Of a stretch of 64,000 bases of DNA, positions 48,630 through 61,671 are shown one piece after another (positions within the stretch are counted from its first letter, which is position 1; each line of letters opens with the position of its first letter). The stretch covers positions 10,536,001 to 10,600,000 of the forward strand of contig CATNEN010000038.1 of NCBI GenBank assembly GCA_950097015.1, in the 5' to 3' direction. The notes under the pieces are model-generated. The model was not told where the DNA came from. It made no database searches and was given only the letters and a program-made list of their open reading frames with translations. The position numbers were made by a program, and so were the translations under genes. The stretch comes from Macrostomum hystrix. Taxonomy: Eukaryota; Platyhelminthes; Macrostomidae.

Positions 48630-49679
48630 ATAAGACATATAAAGCATATAATAAGCATCACATCTACTTGATCAACTGTAACAGATGGTTGAGGTATGTC
48701 TTTAACAAGTATAGTTGACACTACTGGCTATTTTTATTTGAGTGGTACGAATGACTGAAATTAAGGTAATGGCATTCTAATCGTAGCTACTTGCCCTCAT
48801 GTAATTTATTTTGCCCACCAAATACTCATTTCTCCTTGTAGTGGTCAATACATATTGCACTTGCACAATCACAAGTTTTTGTAGTGGCTTAAAGCGAGTG
48901 TTTGACACAAAACTATTTTTTTAACATTGAAAACTTTAACTTGTTTAATTTACAAGAATAAAAAATAAATACATACAAAGATTGTGAGATGTAGACACTT
49001 AATATTTATGCTGCTATGACTGTATACAGCATAAGCTATAACTAGCTAGCTATTTCCAGTTGATTTAAGTTGAGCTCAGCAAAACATAAAATCCAAATAG
49101 CAACATATAGCTAGCTAGCACCCACTTCATCATTCAGAAGTATTGGCATACCAATTTTTCAGCTTTTTGGTCTACAACGTATTATAACTGGCTGGTCTAG
49201 TAATAATTCTCAGAGCCCTCTAGCTTGGCCTAATAATTAAAGACTTTTTATTTAATAGGATTTTTTATAAAACTTTTTACAATTTAGAGCACAGCAAAAA
49301 CTCTTTTTAATTTAAGCAAAAATATAATTTGTAATGTTAAGAATGAAATAAATATAAATATCAATATATATAATTATAAATATAACATAAATTATTTGTA
49401 TATTCTAAGTAGAAGGTAGGCTCATATCCTAGCTATTTCAAACAGCACAAGTAAAGATTTGCACTGAATATGAATATCTCCATTGTATTGTTGTGCAGGC
49501 CAGTAAATTTACACAAATTAGTTAACAAGCAAGTTGTCATTTTCTGAGATTGCTTTTTCAAGTCCTGATGCTAAATTTAAAAAACATGCTAAGATGCTAG
49601 ATATGGCATTTAATAGCCAGAAGTAATAGATGTTGTTCAAAAGCTTGATACATAGCCATACCTTTGAATTAAATTTCAG

Positions 49680-51196
49680 AGCAAAGCAGACATTCATTTG
49701 AGCCGGACTCTTGCATGGCTGCTTCGTCATGGCGCTGTGCAAGAGGGCCTGCAGTTTATCGATGGCTGTTTTCTAAACGTTGATGACGTGTTGAAGCACC
49801 GAAAATTTCGTGACTTCAGGCTTGAAGATATTGAAAGGTTGGCGGCTTTTTGTTGTCTTAATTACGATTGCTAATTTAACACTATCACAGCTGCACAAGT
49901 TTACTTGTATCTTTCCCGGCATGCTAGTAATAATAATAATAATAGTAATAGTAATTGCAGGAGGGTAGTAATTGCAGCTGCACGCAATGGCACATCATTT
50001 AGTGACACTAGACACGCAGCCAGCGAGAAGGCAATTCTGCCCATTTCGCTGACTCCTGAGCACACACGCACACGGATACTGTACGCTGGCAAACGCTCAA
50101 ACAGGTGTGAACATCTGCCCTGACTTTCTCATCGTCAGGCAGTGAAAATTTCAAGCCCCCAAGCCTTCTCTCCGCGACTGCGACTTAAATGTGTCCTCGC
50201 TGCGGAATCGAGTTCAGGGACCGTGGTGCGAGAGGCAAAAGCATTAGTCCGCTCTGCCACTCAAACCCTCTGCAGAGTGGTTGCTAATGACAGCAAACGT
50301 CGTTACGAGCTGCGCTCATCTCCAATGGATGGTAGGCATCAGATTCGAGCTGTGCAGGGACACTCAATCCAGGTGGATGGCCTGGATCTCGTGCCAATCA
50401 CGCTGGACACTATCCACCTGTACCCGGAGGTTGTGCACGGAACCTACACTAAGTACTGGTCAAGCATAGCAGCCCAGGGTCTGAAAAGAATGAAACGAAC
50501 CCATATTCATTTCGCAACTAATGCCGGAACTGACGGCCAGGTAATTTCCGGTCTGCGCCGCTCGGCTGATGTGGTTATCTATGCGGACCTGGCCAAAGCG
50601 CTGGCGGGTGAGCAATCGACAATGCGCGAATGGGGTGGCTAGAGACAAGGAGAGAATGAGACTGCGGGTGAGATAAAGAGAGAATGAGACTGCGGGTGAG
50701 ATAAAGAGAGATTTAAAGACTGTGACTGGGATGGTGAGGTTGTAAGTGATTGTTATCTGGTAAAGTAGCATTGAGCGGACATCAGTCATAGGTATTTTGA
50801 GTCGATTTGAGTTTTGTCTGTTAGATTTCGATATGCTAAACTAACATATCCTCCGATACTACCAAGCTGCAGCATATGCGTGGGATAGTCAGGATGGTGT
50901 ATGACTATTTAAAGTGATTTATAATGCTAAATTACTAGCAGATACGTATTATTATCCACTATTATCGCTGCAGACGGTTTCAAATTCTCCGTCTCGCTCA
51001 ACAATGTCATCCTCTGCGATGGTGACGCCACCGGCACCCTGCCACCAGCCTACTTCAAGGAGGTCTGGAAGCTGCGGCCCTGTAAGAAATCTATAGGGTC
51101 AGATTTGCCTAGTTCAATAGGCACATTCAATAAAACAAAAATAATTCAATTTCAGATCGATTGTTGATCTTTGCCAATGGTCGGCCGGTGGAGTGA
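49680..51196 (+). CDS. tRNA 2'-phosphotransferase (Tpt1/KptA family), copy 2, 5' exon not found
   Basis: Exons 49680-49837, 50276-50607, 50974-51081 and 51156-51196, identical to copy 1 with all catalytic Arg/His blocks intact. If the unseen first exon lies between the channel gene and 49680, this copy is also complete. Confidence 0.9.
49931..50267 (-). mobile_element. SINE family S1, copy 4 (in the duplicated Tpt1 intron)
   Basis: Same insertion as 40783-41119, carried along by the segmental duplication rather than an independent event. Confidence 0.75.
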
Positions 51197-52248
51197 AGAA
51201 GCGATGAAATCTACACGACCTCATTTGCCAAGCATTCTGTAATCCAGCTGAACAGCGTGACGTATGGGTAGTTCTCAAAACTTGGGTTAGAGTTTATGAA
51301 GCAAAAGTAAAGTGCAAGATTTATTTTAAATACTCTGTTAAGTTTTTCTGATACTACTGTATATGCCTTAAAAGGCAATTTAAAGCACATAAAAACGTCC
51401 TGGGGATTTGTTATGGTGAATTTTGCTCACTCGTTTAAGATACCGGAGAAGAAGCACAAAACAAGTCAAAACAAGTCAAAACAAGTTAATTCATTTTAGT
51501 ATTTCTATTTTTTTGTAAACGTACAAGTAGTTTATTAAAATTTTTTTATTTACAACCTTTAAAACTTGAGATTTTTTACTGATTTTGTTAAACTAAATAA
51601 AAGTACGTTTTTTAACGTTAACTTTTTCCAAGTTAATAAAGTAAAGGCTAGCTGCTTGATAGAGCATAGTCTGCAAACGGTGTGAAAAATATGATCCAAC
51701 TTTACAAGTTATTAATTAGTTATGTGCCCGTTAACAGAAGAAAATTATAAGGCAAATGAACTTTTCATTGTTTTAAACCTTGAGAGCAACTTAATACGCA
51801 CTAAACTATTTAGTACCTGTAGGTTTCTTACAGAATCTATTAAGTTACTCAACGGTAACATTTTTAATAGTAATTAATCTTCAATGAATTTTCGCGCAAT
51901 CAATGGCTGCTAGGCAACAATAAAAAAATATATGGTGTATTTTGTCTTATTAGATTTTCTAGTAGTGATATTCAGGCCTTTAATGCTCTTTTGTTTATTA
52001 TTTGGAAAATTTAGTGACTTTTTTGTTTTGATGCATCAACCGAAATTTTGAGAACTACCTGTATACTGTAACACCAACTCTGTCTTTGAAAAAAGGATCA
52101 TTCTGTTTACTCGTTACAAGATTGATCTCGCTTGGGTGGTGGCTCGACGAGAGGGTGGTGGGTTTGAGGCAGAGCTTAAAGCTCTAGTCTATGGTAATAA
52201 TCACACGGAAAGAACAAAAAGTTAAAATAATTTTAATGTAAGAATATA

Positions 52249-52444
52249 TACCGGCTATCGAAGGTATCAATGGCTGTGACCGAGGAGGCGCAGCGCCTGA
52301 GGTCATAGACATTGATACCCGAAATAGCCGGTGTGTATTTTCATTGAGCAACGCTGGGGTTCGCCAGCGGTTCTGTTTGCACCATAGACATTCCACCGGG
52401 GTTTAAATGGCGGGAATCCCAGCGTTGCTCAATGAAAATACACA
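52249..52444. repeat. Foldback hairpins 1 and 2, copy 2
   Basis: Identical to 43101-43296, offset by 9,148. Confidence 0.8.
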
Positions 52445-52930
52445 CTTAACGTTAGAAATACAAGAATCCTGTCGGAATTCCCCATAGACATAGTTTAACG
52501 ATGTTCATTAAAACCCTTGCTCAGCGTTGTTCAATGCCATCATAACTGCCAAGCCAAACTGCATGGGTGATCCGTTTTAAAGAACCGTTGCACACATTTA
52601 TAATAACACCAATTATTATATAAACTAAGTAAGTCTGTTAGTTTTCGGAAAAACCTAAAGTAAAATTTATACACCCTCATAAATTATACAATAAATAAAG
52701 TTAACAGTATTGCAATCTATATTTTTATTACAATGTAACAGAATCTTATACCTTTATGACCTTTGAACTTTCACACCTTACACTCCAGGTTAATTATCTC
52801 TACAAGCTAAGTAATTTAATTACACTTCAGTACCTGCCCATATCTTAAATGGACGAACCTGTTGAAAAGAAGTAAAGGCAAAAAGCAATTATTAATTTAC
52901 GATCTCTGACACAAGAGTAACTCTCCAGAA

Positions 52931-54145
52931 AGTTGCGCGCGCGCGACGCAACGGCTTCGAATTGCGAACTCGGAAAATAAATATATATACTGATAGTACG
53001 TATATATAAACATATAGCATAATCATATATTCAGATATATATGCATTTTCATATAATTCATAAATAACACATGTCAGATGAGAGCAGGGTGAGGAAATTC
53101 TAAATATATAAGCTGAGAATGCCGGCACATTACACACGGAGACAGACGGAGCAACGGAGTAAATGTGAATTAAAAAAAGTACAGAACAACGCGTTGCACT
53201 TTTATTATAACAATAATAATATTTCTAAATCACAACAGGTGCGTGTGTGAGACAGTGTAAGTCAATGACATCAGGTAGATTTTTATCCTTTCATTTCGCA
53301 TGGCTGATTTTTCTTGGAATTAAAAAGAAGGAGAAAAAGAAACTAAAATTTGAAAATATCGGCTGCTTCATTTTTTTAAATTTACTAATGGTAAAGCGAG
53401 GCACACTTATTGATTGGATTGGAGAAATCGATACTGGTAGAACTTCACTTCATCCCTAACAGTAAGTTACTGTTTACAGATAGTCAATCACAGAGGAATT
53501 ACAAGACTCGGTTGCAATTTATTGTACAAGGTACAGGCAGAAGAATTACCAACCGAACGACGCGAAGAGAAATAAAAATTTGAATCAATGAGAAAGGATG
53601 ATAAAATTGCCGAGATTAAAAGCGGATTCATTGTTTCGAAGCAACACACTTTATTGAAGGCTTCGTGCAAGCGTAGAATGTGAATTATATAAATAGTTAT
53701 TGATTTTTCGACTGCGTTCGGCACAATGAGACAATAGATGGGACTGATAGCGAGGGGGCAAGAACAATAAAGAATGCAATTTTTGCTGAATATAATTCCT
53801 TAAGTGAATGGGGGTGAATAGATCCAACAGTAACTGGGGAATAGCCGCATTAAAGCTAGATATACGCGGCCCATTTTTAACTTAAAACAGAATAGGTTTT
53901 CTTTGGGTTAAGTTTGGGCAGAAACTGCTTCTTGGAATAGTTCCGATTCGCTAGATTTCTGTACTGAATTACCGAAGCTACAAATAGCAGGATTACGTTG
54001 GTTAAAGGTGAAAAAGCGAAAGCTCTGCTTAGTGATGAAACATATAAAAAATAGAACATTTATTACTTGCTTCACCTATAAGCCAAGCCAGTAAACATTA
54101 AAATTTGATTCAGTAATAAGTATATATTATAAAGAAAAGGAGAAA
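52931..54145. other. Right flank of the duplication; no gene recognised
   Basis: Starts with a short GC dinucleotide run (52936-52946) and then a TATA-rich stretch (about 52975-53040). Small open frames lack recognisable features. Confidence 0.4.
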
Positions 54146-54149
54146 GTCA

Positions 54150-54690
54150 AAGGGGCTGTCTGACTACCGTAGATTCAACAAGGACTATAGATCAAAGGAG
54201 CCGCCTGACTACCTTAGATTCAACAAGGACTATAGATCGATAAGGAGCCGCTTGACTACCTTAGATTCAACAAGGACTATAGATCGATAAGGAGCCGCTT
54301 GACTACCTTAGATTCATTAATAATAACAATAATAATAATTGATTACACCTGCCCCAATCGGGTCAGATGTGCAGCCGACAGCACAGCCGCAGCTAATGCG
54401 CGGCGCATCTGAAGGCTGCGTACAGCTGTTCAGTCCATGGACTGGGGGGACGCCACACCCACCTTCAATTATCCCAGCTGATGCTGGTACCCATTTAACA
54501 GCTGGGTGAACTGAAGCAATGCAGAGTTAAGTGTCTTGCTAAAGGACACAAATTGTTCAGGGGAGTCGGGAATCGAACCCCCGACCTTTAAGTCGTGAGT
54601 CCGACGCCCTAACCACTAGGCTACAACCTAGGATTCAACAAGGACTATAGATCAAAGGAGCCACCTGACTACCATAGATTTAATAAGAAC
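54150..54690. repeat. Short tandem repeat (about 47-bp unit) split by a SINE
   Basis: Unit includes GACTACCTTAGATTCAACAA and GGACTATAGATC. Three to four units lie at 54160-54320 and one more resumes at 54632-54680, after the SINE. Confidence 0.8.
54325..54636 (-). mobile_element. tRNA-derived SINE family S2, full-length copy
   Basis: On the minus strand the head GTAGCCTAGTGGTTAGGGCG and GGGGGTTCGATTCCCGAC has good A and B boxes. The body has GTGTCCTTTAGCAAGACACT, CCAGCTGTTAAATGGGTACC and GTCCATGGACTG, and the tail is an AT-rich TTATTATTATTG run. Flanks TTAGATTCA and CTAGGATTCA may be a degraded target duplication. The body resembles SINE bodies common in marine invertebrates. Confidence 0.85.
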
Positions 54691-55121
54691 CTAGCAACCT
54701 CAGATAAATGATTTGTTTCAGGTATTTATAGCTTTATTCTTATCTCGGAGCATAAAAACATTTATTTAATTCGGCAAAAAAAAGAGTTTTTATGCTCAAA
54801 AAGCTATCGTTTTGAACTCAAACAATGGAAACAAGCTTTGACGTCAGAAACTGAACTCTAAGCAACAACGCGGAGAAATTAATCTGCTTCAGAAGACGCA
54901 ACTCCACAAGGCAACAAGCAACTGAACATAGGGAAAAAAGCGAGCAAGGTACATCGGAACAAAGAGCGAGACAGCAACAAACAATAAACGGATATGCGTG
55001 AGAAAACTATATCCTTGCAGTAGCAGTTGCTCATCAGTACTCAAACTTACAACAGATGGAGAGAGAACTTTCAACACCAGGCTGTGTTGGCGCCATGTTG
55101 ACCCCAAAGCGGCTCTCCTGG
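54690..55121. other. Probable 3' UTR and flank of the Mo25 gene
   Basis: Downstream of the Mo25 stop on the minus strand. A minus-strand AATAAA occurs at 54733-54738. Nothing else is recognised. Confidence 0.35.
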
Positions 55122-55585
55122 CTAAATTCCCGCCCCCTCTGCTGAGGCCGCCGATGCTCCGGGCGTCGCAGCCGCTGTCGGAGGCGGCGGAGGCAGGGGG
55201 CGCAAATCACGAATCTGCTTGACCAGGTATTGCTTCTCTTCACTAAACTGATTGTCGCACTGCCGATCGGTTTGAAAATTTTGCAAGAATTCCACTAGCC
55301 GATCTTGATTCTGTACTAGAATGTTGTGCACCGCCCTGGGCTTGTTGGGATTGGCTACGAACACCTGGTGTCGGGGATTTGGCCAGTATTCCAATTAGTC
55401 AACAGCTCTGTTAAACAAATTTGAAAATATTAAATCCTCACCTTGAAACAGTGAAAAGCTTCGAAAGCAATTTGTTTCTGACGACTCTTCAAAGCGTTCA
55501 TGATCAGCTTGAGGTTCTCGGCGTTTGTAATGTAGCGAGTCATCACGTTGTAGTTGTAGCGGTCCAGTAGCAACTCGCCAAGCAG
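55122..55585 (-). CDS. Mo25/CAB39 scaffold protein, last two exons (partial)
   Basis: Mo25 is the scaffold that activates the LKB1-STRAD kinase complex and STE20-type kinases. Exon 55442-55585 encodes [20 protein letters not shown] and ends AFEAFHCFK. The terminal exon 55122-55364 starts [16 protein letters not shown] and has [13 protein letters not shown], where the family normally ends. Both exons are in phase 0 with GT-AG ends. An added C-terminal tail is proline- and alanine-rich ([14 protein letters not shown]). About 250 N-terminal residues are missing and must lie right of the window, as nothing Mo25-like is seen from 55586 to 64000. Confidence 0.93.
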
Positions 55586-55749
55586 CTGCAGCAAAATGAA
55601 TAGAAAAAGAATTACAGACTATGGATACACTGGTGCAGACAGCTACAACTGACGAGCCAGGCGTCTGGGCTCTAACTAGGGCCAACTGCGGCATGCCAGA
55701 CTGCTTGTAAGGTCTATGGCATCTAAGGCTGTATTTGTTATAATTCCGA

Positions 55750-58700
55750 AACTAGGATCTAAAAACTGGTTTATGACAGCCCACACTGAGGATCTAAAAC
55801 TGGTTCATGACAGCCCACACTGAGGATCTAAAACTGGTTCATGACAGCCCACACTGAGGATCTAAAACTGGTTTATGACAGCCCACACTGAGGATCTAAA
55901 AACTGGTTCATGACAGCCCACACTGAGGATCTAAAAACTGGTTTATGACAGCCCACACTGAGGATCTAAAAACTGGTTCATGACAGCCCACACTGAGGAT
56001 CTAAAAACTGGTTCATGACAGCCCACACTGAGGATCTAAAACTGGTTTATGACAGCCCACACTGAGGATCTAAAAACTGGTTCATGACAGCCCACACTGA
56101 GGATCTAAAAACTGGTTCATGACAGCCCACACTGAGGATCTAAAAACTGGTTTATGACAGCCCACACTGAGGATCTAAAAACTGGTTTATGACAGCCCAC
56201 ACTGAGGATCTAAAACTGGTTTATGACAGCCCACACTGAGGATCTAAAACTGGTTTATGACAGCCCACACTGAGGATCTAAAAACTGGTTTATGACAGCC
56301 CACACTAAGGATCTAAAAACTGGTTTATGACAGCCCACACTGAGGATCTAAAACTGGTTTATGACAGCTCACACTGAGGATCTAAAAACTGGTTTATGAC
56401 AGCCCACACTGAGGATCTAAAACTGGTTCATGACAGGCCACACTGAGGATCTAAAACTGGTTTATGACAGCCCACACTGAGGATCTAAAACTGGTTTATG
56501 ACAGCCCACACTGAGGATCTAAAAACTGGTTTATGACAGCCCACACTGAGGATCTAAAACTGGTTTATGACAGCCCACACTGAGGATCTAAAACTGGTTT
56601 ATGACAGCCCACACTGAGGATCTAAAACTGGTTCATCAAAGCCCACACCGAGGATCTAAAACTGGTTCATGACAGCCCACACTGAGGATCTAAAACTGGT
56701 TCATGACAGCCCACACTGAGGATCTAAAACTGGTTTATGACAGCCCACACTGAGGATCTAAAACTGGTTTATGACAGCCCACACTGAGGATCTAAAAACT
56801 GGTTTATGACAGCCCACACTGAGGATCTAAAACTGGTTCATGACAGCCCACACTGAGGATCTTAAACTGGTTTATGACAGCCCACACTGAGGATCTAAAA
56901 CTGGTTTATGACAGCCCACACTGAGGATCTAAAAACTGGTTTATGACAGCCCACACTGAGGATCTAAAACTGGTTTATGACAGCCCACACTGAGGATCTA
57001 AAACTGGTTCATGACAGCCCACACTGAGGATCTAAAAACTGGTTTATGACAGCCCACACTGAGGATCTAAAAACTGGTTCATGACAGCCCACACTGAGGA
57101 TCTAAAACTAGTTTATGACAGCCCATACTGAGGATCTAAAAACTGGTTTATGACAACCCACACTGAGGATCTAAAACTGGTTCATGACAGCCCACACTGA
57201 GGATCTAAAACTGGTTCATGACAGCCCACACTGAGGATCTAAAAACTGGTTTATGACAGCCCACACTGAGGATCTATAAACTGGTTCATGACAGCCCACA
57301 CTGAGGATCTAAAAACTGGTTTATGACAGCCCACACCGAGGATCTAAAAACTGGTTTATGACAGCCCACACTGAGGATCTAAAACTGGTTTATGACAGCC
57401 CACACTGAGGATCTAAAACTGGTTTATGACAGCCCACACTGAGGAACTAAAAACTGGTTCATGACATTCCATACTGAGGATCTAAAAACTGGTTTATGAC
57501 AGCCCACACTGAGGATCTAAAACTGGTTCATGACAGCCCACACTGAGGATCTAAAACTGGTTTATGACAGCCCACACTGAGGATCTAAAACTGGTTTATG
57601 ACAGCCCACACTGAGGATCTAAAACTGGTTTATGACAGCCCACACTGAGGATCTAAAACTGGTTCATGACAGCCCACACTGAGGATCTAAAAACTGGTTT
57701 ATGACAGCCCACACTGAGGATCTAAAACTGGTTCATGACAGCCCACACTGAGGATCTAAAACTGGTTTATGACAGCCCACACTGAGGATCTAAAACTGGT
57801 TTATGACAGCCCACACTGAGGATCTAAAACTGGTTCATGACAGCCCACACTGAGGATCTAAAAACTGGTTTATGACAGCCCACACTGAGGATCTAAAACT
57901 GGTTCATGACAGCCCACACTGAGGATCTAAAACTAGTTTATGACAGCCCACACTGAGGATCTAAAAACTGGTTTATGACAGCCCACACTGAGGATCTAAA
58001 ACTGGTTCATGACAGCCCACACTGAGGATCTAAAACTGGTTTATGACAGCCCACACTGAGGATCTAAAAACTGGTTTATGACAGCCCACACTGAGGATCT
58101 AAAACTGGTTCATGACAGCCCACACTGAGGATCTAAAAACTGGTTTATGACAGCCCACACTGAGGATCTAAAACTGGTTCATGACAGCCCACACTGAGGA
58201 TCTAAAACTGGTTTATGACAGCCCACACTGAGGATCTAAAAACTGGTTCATGACAGCCCACACTGAGGATCTAAAAACTGGTTTATGACAGCCCACACCG
58301 AGGATCTAAAAACTGGTTTATGACAGCCCACACTGAGGATCTAAAACTGGTTCATGACAGCCCACACTGAGGATCTAAAACTGGTTTATGACAGCCCACA
58401 CTGAGGATCTAAAACTGGTTTATGACAGCCCACACTGAGGATCTAAAACTGGTTTATGACAGCCCACACTGAGGATCTAAAAACTGGTTTATGACAGCCC
58501 ACACTGAGGATCTAAAACTGGTTTATGACAGCCCACACTGAGGATCTAAAACTGGTTCATCAAAGCCCACACCGAGGATCTAAAACTGGTTCATGACAGC
58601 CCACACTGAGGATCTAAAACTGGTTTATGACAGCCCACACTGAGGATCTAAAACTGGTTTATGACAGCCCACACTGAGGATCTAAAACTGGTTTATGACA

Positions 58701-60195
58701 GCCCACACTGAGGATCTAAAAACTGGTTTATGACAGCCCACACTGAGGATCTAAAACTGGTTTATGACAGCCCACACTGAGGATCTAAAACTGGTTCATG
58801 ACAGCCCACACTGAGGATCTAAAAACTGGTTTATGACAGCCCACACTGAGGATCTAAAAACTGGTTCATGACCGCCCACACAGAGGATCTAAAACTAGTT
58901 TATGACAGCCCATACTGAGGATCTAAAAACTGGTTTATGACAACCCACACTGAGGATCTAAAACTGGTTCATGACAGCCCACACTGAGGATCTAAAACTG
59001 GTTTATGACAGCCCACACTGAGGATCTAAAACTGGTTCATGACAGTCCACACTGAGGATCTAAAAACTGGTTTATGACAGCCCACACTGAGGATCTATAA
59101 ACTGGTTCATGACAGCCCACACTGAGGATCTAAAAACTGGTTTATGACAGCCCACACCGAGGATCTAAAAACTGGTTTATGACAGCCCACACTGAGGATC
59201 TAAAACTGGTTTATGACAGCCCACACTGAGGATCTAAAACTGGTTTATGACAGCCCACACTGAGGATCTAAAAACTGGTTCATGACATTCCATACTGAGG
59301 ATCTAAAAACTGGTTTATGACAGCCCACACTGAGGATCTAAAACTGGTTCATGACAGCCCACACTGAGGATCTAAAACTGGTTTATGACAGCCCACACTG
59401 AGGATCTAAAACTGGTTTATGACAGCCCACACTGAGGATCTAAAACTGGTTTATGACAGCCCACACTGAGGATCTAAAACTGGTTCATGACAGCCCACAC
59501 TGAGGATCTAAAAACTGGTTTATGACAGCCCACACTGAGGATCTAAAACTGGTTCATGACAGCCCACACTGAGGATCTAAAACTGGTTCATGACAGCCCA
59601 CACTGAGGATCTAAAACTGGTTCATGACAGCCCACACTGAGGATCTAAAAACTGGTTTATGACAGCCCACACTGAGGATCTAAAACTGGTTCATGACAGC
59701 CCACACTGAGGATCTAAAACTAGTTTATGACAGCCCACACTGAGGATCTAAAAACTGGTTTATGACAGCCCACACTGAGGATCTAAAACTGGTTCATGAC
59801 AGCCCACACTGAGGATCTAAAACTAGTTTATGACAGCCCACACTGAGGATCTAAAAACTGGTTTTTGACAGCCCACACTGAGGATCTAAAACTGGTTCAT
59901 GACAGCCCACACTGAGGATCTAAAAACTGGTTTATGACAGCCCACACTGAGGATCTAAAACTGGTTCATGACAGCCCACACCGAGGATCTAAAAACTGGT
60001 TTATGACAGCCCACACTGAGGATCTAAAACTGGTTTATGACAGCCCACACTGAGGATCTAAAACTGGTTCATCAAAGCCCACACCGAGGATCTAAAAACT
60101 GGTTCATGACAGCCCACACCGAGGATCTAAAAACTGGTTCATCACAGCCCACACTGAGGATCAATAAACTGGTTCATGACAGCCCACACTGAGTG
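55750..60195. repeat. Minisatellite, 33/34-bp unit, about 130 copies
   Basis: Unit GAGGATCTAAAACTGG plus TTTATGACAGCCCACACT, differing by AAAA/AAAAA and TTTATG/TTCATG. Rare variants recur at about 1.8-1.9 kb spacing, showing higher-order duplication. Lies in the Mo25 intron. Confidence 0.97.
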
Positions 60196-60349
60196 TTTTT
60201 GCAATACTAAGATCTAAAAACATAATGTCCACTGCATTCTGAAATAAACATACGTCAGCTTCATAAGAAAAATCTAAAGATTGTCAGGCTGAAGACGATG
60301 CATATGAGAATATCAAAATGAGAAAACTGAAATGAAAAATACTGGTCAT

Positions 60350-60500
60350 GTGGCCGGCCTAGTAAAAGCCCCAGTCCGTGCCAGAGTCGACAGTGTGGAC
60401 CGGGGCTTCCAGTTAGGCAGGCCTCACCCGGACAGACAGTCTGTCCGCAATGTCCAGTAACCAGACTGTGCTGTGCATTGAATCAGTTGTAAAACAGTCG
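60350..60500 (+). ncRNA. Type A element 1, putative structured RNA
   Basis: The core is followed by hairpin CGGACAGACAGTCTGTCCG at 60429-60447 and by AGACTGT (60463) pairing with ACAGTC (60494). RNA status is inferred from structure alone. Confidence 0.35.
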
Positions 60501-60653
60501 GAGTGTATGTTTGCCAGTACAGTGTGGTTCATTCAAATAATTTCTACTTTCTCCGGATGTTGCAACGCTAAATTGAGCATTTTAAGTCAATTTATTTTTT
60601 ATTTTCTTTTTTAAACGTTCAATTTAAGTCCGATGATTCTTTTGCACAGCTAT

Positions 60654-60806
60654 GTGGCCAGCTTGGCAAAAGCCCCAGTCCGAGACAGAGAATTTGGACC
60701 GGGGCTTCCAGTTAGGCAGGCCTCACTTTTCAATATAGGGCCTTAAAAATATATGTAAAGCACTTTTCACCTGTTCAGTTTAGAGCACTGGCTGACGACA
60801 GCGAAC
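60654..60806 (+). ncRNA. Type B element 1, putative structured RNA
   Basis: Core hairpin AGCCCCAGTCC / GGACCGGGGCT intact. The B-specific 3' part is the most diverged of the three, with an imperfect CACCTGTTCAG hairpin. Confidence 0.3.
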
Positions 60807-60991
60807 ACATGGGGCCATTTTGATGCAGTAATTTGGTATAGTTTTATAGATTTGCAGGGGTTGCAGCCTTATGGTTTGAGTGTCAGAGTAGCGCTTAGTT
60901 ACCTTCAGCAAAGTAAAAGTAGCCCCAAGACTACGATTAATCACTGGCCGCCCATTTCATTTTTAGCTAGATTAATTAAAATAGTAGCCAT

Positions 60992-61150
60992 GTGGCATGC
61001 TTGGTAAAAGCCCCCGTCCGAGTCTCATATTGTGTGGGCCAGGGCTTCCAGTTAGGCAGGCCTCACCCGGACAGACAAGTCTGTCCGCAGTGTCAAATAT
61101 AGGCCTTCATAACCAGACTGTGCTGCTCAAGAGTCAGTTGCAAAACAGTC
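60992..61150 (+). ncRNA. Type A element 2, putative structured RNA
   Basis: The inner stem is altered on both sides (CCCCCGTCC and GGGCCAGGGC) but can still pair. The second hairpin CGGACAGACAAGTCTGTCCG has nine-bp arms. Confidence 0.35.
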
Positions 61151-61310
61151 TGAATTGAGTGTGCGATTGGCCAGCATAGTGTGCGTCATTCAATATGTTA
61201 TTTTACTGTTCCCAGATTTTGCAACACTTCAATTTAAATTAGAGTAAATATATTTACATTTTCTTTCGGAACGTCTACGATAAGTCCGATGATTCTGTTA
61301 TAACAGACAT

Positions 61311-61465
61311 GTGGCCAGCTTGGTAAAAGCCCCAGTCCGAGACAGAGAATGTGGACCGGGGCTTCCAGTTAGGCAGGCCTCACTGTTCAATGTAGGCCCT
61401 TCAAACATAAGTGTGCAAAGCACTGTTCGCCTGTTCAGTATAGAATACTGGCTGACAGCGAACAC
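61311..61465 (+). ncRNA. Type B element 2, putative structured RNA
   Basis: Nearly identical to B3 from TGTTCAATGTAGGCCC through GTTCAGTATAGAATACTG. Its upstream flank TAAGTCCGATGATTCT is shared with B1. Confidence 0.35.
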
Positions 61466-61671
61466 TTTGGGCCATTTTAATTAACTGGTTTGCAGTAATT
61501 TGGGATAGTTAAAGGATTTGCAGGGGGTAGTAGCATAGTTGTCAGAGTGTTAGACACACGAATTAAAGGTCCGTGGAACGTCTACATTAAGTCCTATGAT
61601 TACACAGCAATGCGGCCTGACTGCAAAGGTACAAGCTAGGACCAAAGAACTGTTTTCGTCAACAAGTTTTT

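Larger units (their letters stand above)
43791..52930. repeat. Segmental tandem duplication, copy 2 (9,140 bp)
   Basis: Second copy. Left edge joins the filler at CTTGGGCTCT; right edge is CTCTCCAGAA followed by unrelated AGTTGCGCGCG. Confidence 0.97.

Noticed and set aside
54537-54636. A genuine tRNA gene on the minus strand
   Set aside because: A and B boxes are good, but the sequence continues into a conserved SINE body and AT-rich tail, and related truncated copies exist.
55750-60195. CRISPR array
   Set aside because: Units are contiguous without unique spacers, and the context is an animal intron.
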